This document shows positions 1 through 9,053 of a stretch of 64,000 nt of DNA, in pieces. Origin of the DNA: Pseudo-nitzschia pungens (Eukaryota; Bacillariophyta; Bacillariophyceae; Bacillariales; Bacillariaceae); the NCBI GenBank assembly GCA_037355855.1, contig CM074760.1, positions 4,022,501 through 4,086,500 of the forward strand, read 5' to 3'. The notes beneath the pieces were generated by a model that saw only the letters and a program-made list of their open reading frames with translations, searched no databases and was not told the DNA's origin. A program made the translations under genes and the position numbers. The number at the start of each line of letters is the position of its first letter. Within the stretch, counting starts at the first letter, position 1.

Positions 1-2
1 CC

Positions 3-1871
3 AACCTCGGTCACGACGGTGCGGCTGTCACCACCCCCCAGTTCGTCCTCCTCCCTACAATGTGGCCCGCCACACTCGCCATCCCCACAGGCACTCGTCT
101 CGGCGAACCCCTCCCTCCCAACACCTACGACGAAGGATTCACTACTTGGTGGAAAGCCCTCTGTTTCCTCCACACCAAGAACTCCGGCCACAGCCTCCAC
201 ACCCACCACCAACTCTTCCACAAGGAGAATTGGACCACCGAAGGACAAAGCGGCCACAACATCCTCACTCAACTCCCACAGAACGACCTCAACCCACTCC
301 CAACCCGCCTACAGCCCTCCAACCCTACCCCCTCCTGCGTGGACACCTCCCAACCGCTCATACTCCAAATCCGTCTCGCCCGCCTACGCGACCTTTGCTC
401 TGCCCTACTCCCGGCTAACCCTGCCACTGACAACCCCGAGACCCCACGCACCGACCCTCCCCCGCCGGGACAATTTACCCACGCTGACATGCGCACACTC
501 CTCACCGAGGTTGTCCGCACTACAGGCGCACCCTCGTCCACCGCGCGCAGCGACGATGATCGCACCACCCTCACTCGACCGGCACTCTCCTGGAGTGCTG
601 CCCTTGCCTGGATCGAGGGGGAAGGCGCCACGCTCACCGTCCGCCACGCCACACTCTACCCTACCATCATCAAAATTTTCAACAACAAAAACGTTTCCCA
701 ACAAGTAGACATCTTCAACGGTGAGCTCTCCCGTATGCGCACCAAATGTCACACCGAGAACACCCTTACCTACAACCGCATCACCCGCGGCATGTTCGAC
801 CGCACCCTCCTCAAAGTCATCACTAACTTCATTGTCATCTCCTCCCCGCTTGGAGACAATGTCGACTGCCTCGATACCACATTTTCGATCTTCAATCTCC
901 TCCGCGTTCCCCCGAACAGCAACTCCTTTAAGTCCCGGACCCAATCGATTCGCTCCTACGAATCTGAGGCGCTCCACAAAGAAAACTCCCGTCGACGCAC
1001 CCGTACTACCAACACTACCCTCTTTATCGACGGCTCCCAAACCCACCCTAACGATGAGATTTGTGCCGGCCACAACCTCCTCCTCTTCCTCCGCACCCTC
1101 TCCAAAGACGCCGAACAAAGTGTTCTGTACAAAGGCATCGAACAACTCCTCAGCACTATGACCGCACCACGCACATCGGCGTGGCTCGAACGCACGGTCC
1201 AGACCCACCCCCACCTCCGACACAGCATGATTACCATGCTCCAGGAAGGTATGGTCTCCGTCTTCGTCCTTGCACAAATCCCAGAAGTCCTTACCCACGT
1301 CTCCACCGATGCCCCATTGCCCTCCAAGGGCTACGTCAGTGCTCGCGACAATTTCAACGCCCTCAACAAACTCGTTGAACAGGCAACATACGGCCAGCAC
1401 CTCAATACTTTCTCTACCCCTCCCGCGACTTTTTTCTGGTGGGAAAACCACAGACGCGTCGCCAACCGCGCCCGCTCCCGGTCCTCCCACGACTCCGACA
1501 ACCCCCGCGACAGTAAGAAACCTCGCCATGCCCCGTCCGGCACCACCGGCCCCCAACGCGCCGACCACTCTCACACCCCTTTGCCAACCGACGAAAAAGC
1601 CAAAGCCCGCGGCCTCTTCACCCTCACCTCGGGCACCTCCCGCCCCTGTTACGACGAACCTTTTGGCAAGAAAGGCACCCGCCTCTGCATGAGCGCTAGC
1701 TTCGTGGGCTTCCATTGCACATATGGTGACTCCTGCAAGTTCTTCCACGCACATACTTGGAAAGGACTCTCCGCTGCCGACAAGGAAAAGGCCAAGCAGT
1801 ATGTTTCCAAGCATGCCACCGTCGCTTTTGCCCCCAACAGCGGCGCCCCTTCCGACTCCAACCGAGGTTAG
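3..1871 (+). CDS. Gag-like protein of a DIRS/Ngaro-type retrotransposon, 5' end open at window edge
   Basis: The frame is open from the left edge; the first ATG is at 60 (603 aa from there), so the true start may lie outside the window. The protein is basic and proline/threonine-rich. Its C-terminus carries a C-x9-C-x5-C-x3-H cluster (FHCTYGDSCKFFH, about residues 545-565), a CCCH-type finger placed where retroelement Gags usually have a nucleic-acid-binding knuckle. It precedes an RT-RNase H and a tyrosine recombinase on the same strand, which is what makes Gag the likely role; no capsid domain is recognised. The TAG at 1869 sits just inside a GT-AG segment (1867-1977) whose removal joins this frame to RT. 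Gag alone would be made from unspliced RNA and a Gag-RT fusion from spliced RNA. The region is strongly C-biased compared with DNA after 7.9 kb. Confidence 0.7.
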   Translation, partial: NLGHDGAAVTTPQFVLLPTMWPATLAIPTGTRLGEPLPPNTYDEGFTTWWKALCFLHTKNSGHSLHTHHQLFHKENWTTEGQSGHNILTQLPQNDLNPLPTRLQPSNPTPSCVDTSQPLILQIRLARLRDLCSALLPANPATDNPETPRTDPPPPGQFTHADMRTLLTEVVRTTGAPSSTARSDDDRTTLTRPALSWSAALAWIEGEGATLTVRHATLYPTIIKIFNNKNVSQQVDIFNGELSRMRTKCHTENTLTYNRITRGMFDRTLLKVITNFIVISSPLGDNVDCLDTTFSIFNLLRVPPNSNSFKSRTQSIRSYESEALHKENSRRRTRTTNTTLFIDGSQTHPNDEICAGHNLLLFLRTLSKDAEQSVLYKGIEQLLSTMTAPRTSAWLERTVQTHPHLRHSMITMLQEGMVSVFVLAQIPEVLTHVSTDAPLPSKGYVSARDNFNALNKLVEQATYGQHLNTFSTPPATFFWWENHRRVANRARSRSSHDSDNPRDSKKPRHAPSGTTGPQRADHSHTPLPTDEKAKARGLFTLTSGTSRPCYDEPFGKKGTRLCMSASFVGFHCTYGDSCKFFHAHTWKGLSAADKEKAKQYVSKHATVAFAPNSGAPSDSNRG

Positions 1872-1977
1872 TCCTCCCTCCCCTCTCCTCGTCCCCGCCC
1901 TTTGCTCTTCCTTTTAACCCGTAATCCCATATGTTAACCCTTTACTACGCCCACTCCCTCTCTACCTCTCGCTTTAG
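1867..1977 (+). other. Predicted 111-nt intron between gag and RT, containing the gag stop
   Basis: The 5' site is GAG|GTTAGT at 1866/1867 and the 3' site CGCTTTAG|AC at 1977/1978, preceded by a pyrimidine-rich tract and a TTAAC branch-point candidate near 1933. The length is 37x3, so splicing keeps frame and removes the in-frame TAG (1869) and TAA (1935). From 1978 the frame runs open to the RT stop at 4829. This is inferred from sequence only. Confidence 0.6.
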
Positions 1978-4829
1978 ACTACGTCAACTATCTCCCGATC
2001 TACACTCCCTACACTCCCAGCCACCCTGTCCCCTCCTTTGTCCCCCTGTCTGCAACGCGCCCTACCACTCCTCCCCCTGCTCCCTCGGCCGACCCCCCCG
2101 AGCCCCCTTGCCTATACCCCGGCATCCTCCCCGACCCTCCCACCGTCCCTGCCGGCAAGCGTAACACCCCCACGCCACCGCAAGCGATTCTCTCCCCTCT
2201 CCCAACGTGCGACCTTAGCCCCTCGGAACTCGCATCGTGGGGGACCACTCTCCACCCCGCCATCCACGGCGTCCTCCACAACACCCACGGTAAGCCCCAC
2301 GCTAACATTTCGTTCCTCGGCGAAATCCGCCTCCGCCACATCGTCCCCTTTCTCCATGATTCCCCCTTCCTTTCTCCCTCCGCTCGCGCCGCCTGGGCCC
2401 GCGCCTACCCCCCCGCCCGCCTCTACCGCACACTCCACGACACCTACTTCCACCTCGACTCCTCTTCCATCCAAGGTTACCAGTCTTACGCCAAATTTCG
2501 TTCCGAAACCACCCTCAACACTGACCGGATCCGACGCTCCTCGGCCGCCCTTCTCCACTGCCAGATGAACGTCCCCCGCCTTGTCCGCTACCTTGCCGGC
2601 CCGCACCTCGCGGTCCATCGAGACGTCCCCGCCATTATGCGCCGCCTTCGCCTGGGGGTGAGTGCCCCCATCCGCCGAGAGGTTCGCCGCATTTTCACCA
2701 CGGGGGCCCCGCGCCTCTGCCGTGGCCGGTCCACTGACAGCAATTTCTGGACCTACTACCGCTACGGCAACCATGCCTCGGCTGCTGAAGACCCATCCGA
2801 ACTTATGAAAGTCCTCTGCAAGGACTACCGCCGCGGCAACACCATCCTCATCGACCCTCGTTTCTATTTGTTTATCCCCAACCTCCACTTCACTCCACTC
2901 GGCATCGCCGATCGCAACAACCCCTGGAAGAAGTCCCGCCAAATCTTCGACGCTTCTTTTCGCCCCGCTGTCGACTCCATGTGCATCAACAACTGGACGA
3001 ACAAGACCAATGAGCCCGATGTCACGTTCCCAGGCTCTTTCCAGCGGTTCCTCGTCCACGTTTGGAACATGCGCATCTCCTTCCCGCACTCCGCAATCCT
3101 CATCATCGACAACGACGTCTGCAACGCCTTCCGCCTCTGCAAACTCAACCCCGAGGTCGTCCCTATGCACGCCTACCAAGCGTGCGGTTACCTCGGTTTC
3201 GCCACCGGGCAGTCCTTCGGCGGTTGTTTCTGTCCGTCCAACTGGGACCCTCTCTCCCAGGCACGGATACAACAGGCCCAGTACTTGTGGCGCCACGAGC
3301 CCGACGACACCCTCCGCCGTGCGTCCCGCTACGTTGCCCGCATGCGCCTTAGCCCCGAGATCCCCCCCTCGGAGCATCACACGATCGCCCAGGCAAACCT
3401 TGACACCCTCAACCACGGCGTCTTTGAGGACCGCGAGTGCCCGATCCCGGGCCGCCCGCGGGTCCGCCTGGCCCCTGCTATGCCTATGCAGGTCGACGAC
3501 CTCTTCACGGCGGACGTCCGCGCCACCATCTGCCTGACTTCTGCCGCTAGCATTGTCGCCCTTGAAGACGTCTTCGGCCCGGACCATCCCTGCCAAGAGC
3601 AGATTCTGTCCCAGGATAAGCTCGATCTGGCATACACTGAGGAACGCCTCCTCGTCGGCTTCCTCATCAATACGCGCACCATGACGGTGCGCCTGTCCCC
3701 CCGCCGTCGGGACAAGATAGTCTCCTACCTCGAACAGGAACATTGGCTCACCCCCGGTAAGCAAGCGACTATCCGCGACTTGGCCACCCTCTTGGGTCTC
3801 CTCGGAGACGGCTTCCAACACTACCCCTGGGGCCTCGCCCACCTCCTGGTCTTCCGGGACATCCTCCGCTCCTGCATCGCCCAGGGATACCATCGAGCCA
3901 AACGTCTCGTCAAGCGCCGCCCGCTTCCCCCCCACTACAGTTCGATGCCATTCGACCTCCAAAGCCGCTTCACTTGGCTCCACCAGACTGAGCAGGCGGC
4001 TTTCATTTGGCGCAACTGTGCAACGGTCCCGATCCCCGCAACTACCATCCCGACCCTCCGCGCACTCTACGAGTACCTGAAGGGGCCCGGCCTGTGTTCC
4101 ACCCCCATTGGGCACCTCATCCCTCGGTGTTTTGCGCTGGACCACAACACCACCGACGCTTCTCATACCGGCATTGGCGCCGTCCTTCCCACCCCCCGGG
4201 TCTTTTGCTTCCTCCCATACTCCGCTGCTCTCCACGCGAGAACCCAGCTTCATAACACGCATCCGGACTACGTCCACATCAACACCCTCGAGTTCCTAGG
4301 GGTCTTCCTGTGTTTCCTCATTGGTCAACTCTTGACCTCTGACCGGCCTCACGCATTTCCCCCGGCCCCGGTTCTCCGTTCGTCCTGCGACAACAAGGCC
4401 GCCATCGCTTGGTGGATGAAATCCTCCACCAAGTCCACCCTCGGCCGGAGCGCTATCCTCCTCGCCGCGGCATACCGCAAGGACTCCCCCCTTGGCAGCG
4501 TCGTGGATTACATCCCCGGGTCGGACAACACACTTGCTGATGCTGTCTCTCGTCCCCACGAACTTCTCACCCCTCACAATTACTCATACTTCTCCCTCCC
4601 CTATCCCACTCTTCTCCACCAGATATGCACTCAGCACGCGCGCTTCGCGTCCTGGACTGTCTTCCTCCCAAGTCCCAAGCTTGTCTCTCTTCTGGGTTCG
4701 ACACTGTCCTCCGACTACGCAACGGCTCCCCCCACAACCCTAAAGAAGCTTGGACTGTTCTTACCCGCCGCCTCCATTTTCTCTGGTGGTGCACCCACCT
4801 CGGTATCTTCCCAGCACTGTTTCCTGTGA
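1978..4829 (+). CDS. Reverse transcriptase-RNase H of the DIRS/Ngaro-like element
   Basis: The first ATG of the long frame is at 2565, but coding-quality sequence in the same frame extends upstream to about 1978 (for example the AIHGVLHNTHGKPHANISF stretch from 2256), so I start it at the predicted splice acceptor. Visible motifs are RT motif A (LIIDNDVCNAFRLCKL, ~3100-3150), motif B region with GQSFGG, the catalytic QVDD (3489-3500), then RNase H: TDAS (~4150), the E of LEFLGVF (~4290), a CDNKAAIAWW block (~4387) and a final D in SDNTLADAVSR. The product would copy element RNA into DNA. Joined to gag the spliced frame gives about 1552 aa from the ATG at 60. The 3' end overlaps the recombinase ORF by about 205 nt in another frame. 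Confidence 0.8.
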
Positions 4830-5875
4830 TCGACTCCCGCATCACCACTGAGGCCCTCAACCTCCTCCTCGCTAACTACGCTCGCCATCTCCTCACGGGT
4901 CACAGCCTCCTTTGCAAGTGCATCAAAGCTGACACCGCTAGCAAATACCTCTTGGCTGCCAGTACCCTTCTAGCCCATTTTGACTCCGTCCCTGACCGGG
5001 ATGCCCGCAAAGAGTCCCCGCTCCGCACCGGCTTGTGCCCGGATATCACCGCTGTCCTCCGCGAGGCCCGCCGTTATGAGTCGGTCCCCGACCGCAAGGA
5101 ACCAGTCACCATCGCCATGCAGCAACACCTCCTAACTACCTTGGCGTCCGAGCCCCCGGATTCCCTCCCCGCCACCCTCGCCGACTGGCTTACCGTCGGC
5201 CTTGCCGCCGGCTTCCGCAAGAGTGAGTGGTGCCAGACCCACAGCCACCGGTGCCTTGGCACGTTTGCTCGCAGCCCTTCAGGCGACTGTGTCACCCTCA
5301 TCCCCGCTGACATCACCCTGTTCGACCGCCTTGGGAGCCTCCTCCCCCATCCTTCCGGCCTCGCCTCCCCCAGCTCCGTGATGCGTGTCTGCGTCCGATG
5401 GCGATGGCAAAAGAATGGCGAACGGAATGCTGTGAAGGGATTTTCTCGCAACTCAACCGCTTCCCTCGATTTGGTCGCGGCGTGGTTGCGCATCCTGGCC
5501 CGCTACTACCGCCTCTTTCCAACATGGGCCCCCCACCCCGGCCCTGTGGCTGGGCCCCTCGCAGTCTACAGCCCCTGCTCCAAGGTGGCCGTTTACGTGG
5601 TCGACTCCGACATCGAGACCACCCTCCGCACCCTTGCCCGCGTCGTCTACGGCGTTACTTCTCCGTCCGCTCTCAAAAAATTCACATGTCATTCTATCTG
5701 CGTTGGCGCGTGCTGCATTCTCCAGGCCGCCGGCGCGTCTCCCGAATTTATCAAAAAACAGCTCCGGTGGAACAGCGATTCGTGGCAAATTTACACCCGC
5801 GACCTCCACATCCTCTCTCACCAGCATAACGCCATCCTCACGGCCGGCGCTGCCCGGCCCCCGGACCGCTGGTAA
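4625..5875 (+). CDS. Tyrosine recombinase of the DIRS/Ngaro-like element, catalytic Arg II replaced by Cys
   Basis: This 416-aa ORF starts at the ATG at 4625, inside the RT ORF in another frame; a fusion by frameshift is also possible. Tyrosine-recombinase signatures are visible: the first arginine in AAGFRKSEW (R198), the second box HSIC (H356 to C359) and the nucleophile in RWNSDSWQIYTR (Y390). In active family members the second box is HxxR. Here the codon at 5699-5701 is TGC, one C-to-T step from CGC. The enzyme would normally integrate a circular DNA intermediate without a DDE integrase, so this copy is predicted inactive unless the residue is tolerated. An RT/RNase H-YR order fits Ngaro-type better than classical DIRS1. 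Confidence 0.8.
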   Translation: MHSARALRVLDCLPPKSQACLSSGFDTVLRLRNGSPHNPKEAWTVLTRRLHFLWWCTHLGIFPALFPVIDSRITTEALNLLLANYARHLLTGHSLLCKCIKADTASKYLLAASTLLAHFDSVPDRDARKESPLRTGLCPDITAVLREARRYESVPDRKEPVTIAMQQHLLTTLASEPPDSLPATLADWLTVGLAAGFRKSEWCQTHSHRCLGTFARSPSGDCVTLIPADITLFDRLGSLLPHPSGLASPSSVMRVCVRWRWQKNGERNAVKGFSRNSTASLDLVAAWLRILARYYRLFPTWAPHPGPVAGPLAVYSPCSKVAVYVVDSDIETTLRTLARVVYGVTSPSALKKFTCHSICVGACCILQAAGASPEFIKKQLRWNSDSWQIYTRDLHILSHQHNAILTAGAARPPDRW

Positions 5876-5976
5876 CTCTCACGGTTCTCTTCGACATCCA
5901 TGTCTACTCCCCTCCCCACGACACCTCCTCCCCACGTTCGCCTCCCGTACACAACCCTTACTATTCACCAGTTACA

Positions 5977-6013
5977 ACACGTTTTATTTTACAACAAACA
6001 CGTTTTATTTTAC
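5977..6013 (+). repeat. Direct repeat in the spacer between recombinase and fourth ORF
   Basis: A 16-bp word (ACACGTTTTATTTTAC) occurs at 5977-5992 and again at 5998-6013. It lies in the 337-nt AT-richer spacer after the recombinase. DIRS/Ngaro elements carry split or inverted repeats at such places, but without the left end of the element I cannot match it to a terminal repeat. Confidence 0.5.
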
Positions 6014-6212
6014 GATTTGTTTTCCGTTTTACCATGGTTTTCCCACCGTTTCTCCTCCTCCTCTCCCTACCCCTGACCATGGTTTCGCCCGGTCCCTTTT
6101 TCCCGTGCTTGCCCACGGACTGGGTCCTCTTGTCCCCCCTCCCACTGGTCTTCGCATAATCCCCACCCTGGGCTCCTCCCAAACGCCACCTAGCTTTGTT
6201 GCCGCTCCCACC

Positions 6213-7628
6213 ATGCTTACCACCTCGTTCCTCGCGAGGGCCCGACGACTCCTCGACACCATGAGCCAGGTCATCGCCCTCATCGCCAACCCAACCCCCA
6301 TGGGTGTCTACCATTGCTTCAAACGTCACGCCGCCTCCTTCGAAGCGGCCGCCCCCTCCGCTCCGTTTCGCCCTCCCTTTGACCTCCCGGTCGACCTCCC
6401 GCCTTCCTCCGCACTTTCCCTTAAGGACTTCGAGACTTACGTCGACCTCTACGTCGATTTCCTCGCCGCTTGCTCCAAAGCCGACTGGCCCAAAGCTTCC
6501 ACCCACGCCAAAGACCTAGTCACCCTCCTCCCCTTTCAGGGCATCCCGGCCGACCCTCTCCCGTACGTCGGCGGCTCGCCCACCTCCGCGTCCGCCCGAA
6601 CCCATTCCAGAACCTCCTCGCTTTCCGTCCGTTCCTCCGATTCCGACTCTTCTCTCCCTTTTGCTCCCAACGCCCCCGGGGTGGTGGTACCGCCGCCCGC
6701 GCTCGCGGGAAATCCTGCTCCTGTCCTCCCAAACCAGGGCCCGCCTGCTCCCCGCGACCCAGCCCCGCCTGTGCCTGCTGCCATCCCGTTGACCATCGCC
6801 CTCCTTGAGGGCCCCCTCCGCAACCCACCTGCCGACAAAAAGATCCTGAAAGCTCTTCCGCTCACCTCTGCCAATCGACACCTCACCAGCTACTCGGACA
6901 GCCCGCTCGACACTCCCACCGGCCCCCGCCCGTGGCTCGCCAAGTTGCACACTCTGTACGCCAACCCCACGGGTGCGGCTGTTGCCTCTGCCTTGGCAAC
7001 CCTCGACATGGTCCACCCTTACTGCCCCTATTACCAAACCGCTGTCACCAACTTCCGCCTTGCCTATACCGTCTACCACAGTGTCCATTACGCCGAGCCT
7101 GTTCCGGCACCCACCACCGCCGCCATCGACCGTCTCCTAGCCTGCGTTACCGCCGCCCGTTCTTCCCTCAACATCCCACTTTCGACCAGCCCCGTCCCTG
7201 ACAGGACCTTGGTCGCTACTCTCAACGCTTTTGGGCTTGAGTACTCCCCCGGCGACGACGTAGCCACACGTTTGGGCACCCCCGCCTGCCCCTACCTCCT
7301 GTGCCTCCACGTCCCCACCCTCATCGACTACCACGGGCACTATGTCTTCGGTGTCGTCATCCCTAATGGCCACCTCCTTTTCCCTTGCTCCACGCGGGGC
7401 AAGGTCTTGTGCCAATTCCCCGCGGAGATCACCCAAGATAGCTTCATGGCGAATGTTGCCACCGCCTATGGCGCTTCCCGCAGCACGCTCGCCCCGACCT
7501 CAAGCTACGCCTTTGTCTTCCCTCCCGATCGCGCTTTCTCCGCCGCCCTTCCCCCGGCCCCCGTCGTGGGCCCACTTGCTCCGGCCCACGTGGGGCCACT
7601 TGCTCCGGCTCCCGCCAACGCCGCCTAG
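6213..7628 (+). CDS. Unknown fourth protein of the DIRS/Ngaro-like element
   Basis: The frame is open from 5634, but its upstream part reads through the recombinase in a shadow frame. The ATG at 6213 has a strong context (CCCACCATGC) and opens a 471-aa protein with the C-ending codon bias of gag and RT. It has an N-terminal conserved-looking block (about residues 1-115), a serine/proline-rich linker (about 120-200), a second globular-looking block (about 205-430) and a C-terminal VGPLAPA duplication. I recognise no domain: it is not an obvious methyltransferase, hydrolase or Gag. Some DIRS and Ngaro elements carry an extra 3' ORF, so a helper role is plausible but unproven. Confidence 0.6.
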   Translation: MLTTSFLARARRLLDTMSQVIALIANPTPMGVYHCFKRHAASFEAAAPSAPFRPPFDLPVDLPPSSALSLKDFETYVDLYVDFLAACSKADWPKASTHAKDLVTLLPFQGIPADPLPYVGGSPTSASARTHSRTSSLSVRSSDSDSSLPFAPNAPGVVVPPPALAGNPAPVLPNQGPPAPRDPAPPVPAAIPLTIALLEGPLRNPPADKKILKALPLTSANRHLTSYSDSPLDTPTGPRPWLAKLHTLYANPTGAAVASALATLDMVHPYCPYYQTAVTNFRLAYTVYHSVHYAEPVPAPTTAAIDRLLACVTAARSSLNIPLSTSPVPDRTLVATLNAFGLEYSPGDDVATRLGTPACPYLLCLHVPTLIDYHGHYVFGVVIPNGHLLFPCSTRGKVLCQFPAEITQDSFMANVATAYGASRSTLAPTSSYAFVFPPDRAFSAALPPAPVVGPLAPAHVGPLAPAPANAA

Positions 7629-9053
7629 GTTGCCTAACTGTTCGCGCCCTGCGCTTTTAAGCCCCGTTAGACAACCATCCCACCCTATTTTTTATTTTTT
7701 TATTTTTTTATTTTTTTTCCGGCTGTACTCGTCAACTTCGAGAGTGGCGGTGGCTCGATTTCCATTCGCGCTTCACCCCCTCTTCGAGCGGGTTCACGAA
7801 CTCTCCTCTCCACCCGTTGTGGCAAGGACTCTCTGTGCACTGTACTAACCCTACATACCCCTACTACATAGGGGTCCCACCCCGATTAGGGTTCGGGTTA
7901 GTGACTAGATAGCTACCGCGCACACGCGCGCGCACGCTATACCACACATTCGCCTAAAGCTTCGTCAATCCGCCATCACTACAGAGTAGACATAGTGTAT
8001 ACCGCGTATGACCTAGTATAGACAAATGTGAGCACAGAGTACGTGCACTCCGAAGTTGACGTACACCAGAGACGGCGCCGGGGTATCCCATAGGATACTA
8101 CCCAAGCAATCTTATTACGTATAAAAAACAGGGGATCCCCCTTTGAAATTTGAATCGTGGAGATTTTTTTCATGAACGTTAACTTACTTATCATGTTCTA
8201 CGTACTAATACTAATACTAAGACGTAGAGCACACGTTGATATATGTAGGATATGTACGGTAAGATTTTGAAAAAACTTAGCCTGTCGCGCGGTGCGCGCG
8301 TTTTTCTATTTCCGACCGCTCCTGCGTACGATTATGGGACCAAGGGACCAATGCGTCCAGACACATAATTAATAATTATGCGTCTAAAAAAATGTTAGAC
8401 GCACAGTGCGTCTAAAATTAGAGGCAAGACGCATACACGTAGTTATGCGGCATCTAAAAAAAATTTTAGACGTTATGCGTGTAAAAGGTTATAACTTTCG
8501 CGCGGTCCTCAAAAACCGCGCGAAAATAAAAACCATCGGATGGCCCAGAAACTAAGTTTACAGGGATAGAGTTCGTCTCCCCTCTACCTACCGCACCGGT
8601 ACGAACGGTAAGATTTACGAGTAAGTTAATCGGCCGGTAAAATCAGAATCATCCACCGTTGGCATATATCATCCAAAGATAGCTCCCCGAACGGAAACCT
8701 CGAGAATGACTGAACTCACACGAACTTTTTTGTGTTTCGTATTTTTCAGGAATCGACCAGAAAACAGCTTCTTGCTTTCAGTTGCAAAGAATCGTACGCA
8801 TATTTTGTGTTGTACGGTATCATCCGGGCACCGCTCTCGCAAGTTATCCAAATTCGTTTCTAGAATAATTCGCCAAAGCCTTCTGAAATGAATTGCGATC
8901 GACAAGTCGAATCGCACTCGAGTTTCACAAGACAAGAGGTTCGGTTGATTCCATCATTATTTGATACTCCTGTATATCTTTTTTAAAATTCCTGTGCAAA
9001 AACGAGTCTCCACCTCAAAGTGATCTTTCGAGAAAGTGACATCTGAACTCAAT
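7629..9053. other. Intergenic region with probable element 3' end
   Basis: No gene is supported here. It holds a T-rich tract with interspersed A (7686-7719), a hairpin ACCCCTA/TAGGGGT (arms 7857-7863 and 7869-7875), a short telomere-like string (TTAGGGTTCGGGTTAG near 7888), a CGCG-rich stretch near 7920 and the hairpin cluster at 8359-8525. The C-rich base bias of the retroelement fades by about 7.9 kb, so its right end is probably around there. Short open frames at 8.0-8.9 kb lack coding character. Confidence 0.5.
8359..8525. repeat. Cluster of short hairpins built on GCGTCTAA
   Basis: Consecutive inverted repeats: arms 8359-8370/8374-8385 (one mismatch), TTAGACGCAC/GTGCGTCTAA at 8395-8404/8406-8415 (perfect, 1-nt loop), TCTAAAA/TTTTAGA around 8453-8470, and TTTCGCGCGGT/ACCGCGCGAAA at 8496-8506/8515-8525 (perfect, 8-nt loop). 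The word GACGC/GCGTC recurs at least six times. Confidence 0.7.

Noticed and set aside
405..4277. Long minus-strand open frames (469 and 721 aa) opposite gag and RT
   Set aside because: They mirror the C-rich third-position bias of the sense genes, have low-complexity content and no recognisable domain; the sense strand carries RT and RNase H motifs.
7845..7900. Telomere-like CTAACCC and TTAGGGTTCGGGTTAG words
   Set aside because: Only one or two units in each orientation, around a small hairpin; too little to claim an interstitial telomere.
9036..9053. GTG start for the hypothetical gene
   Set aside because: A nuclear eukaryotic gene would use the ATG at 9054; the six extra residues have no support.
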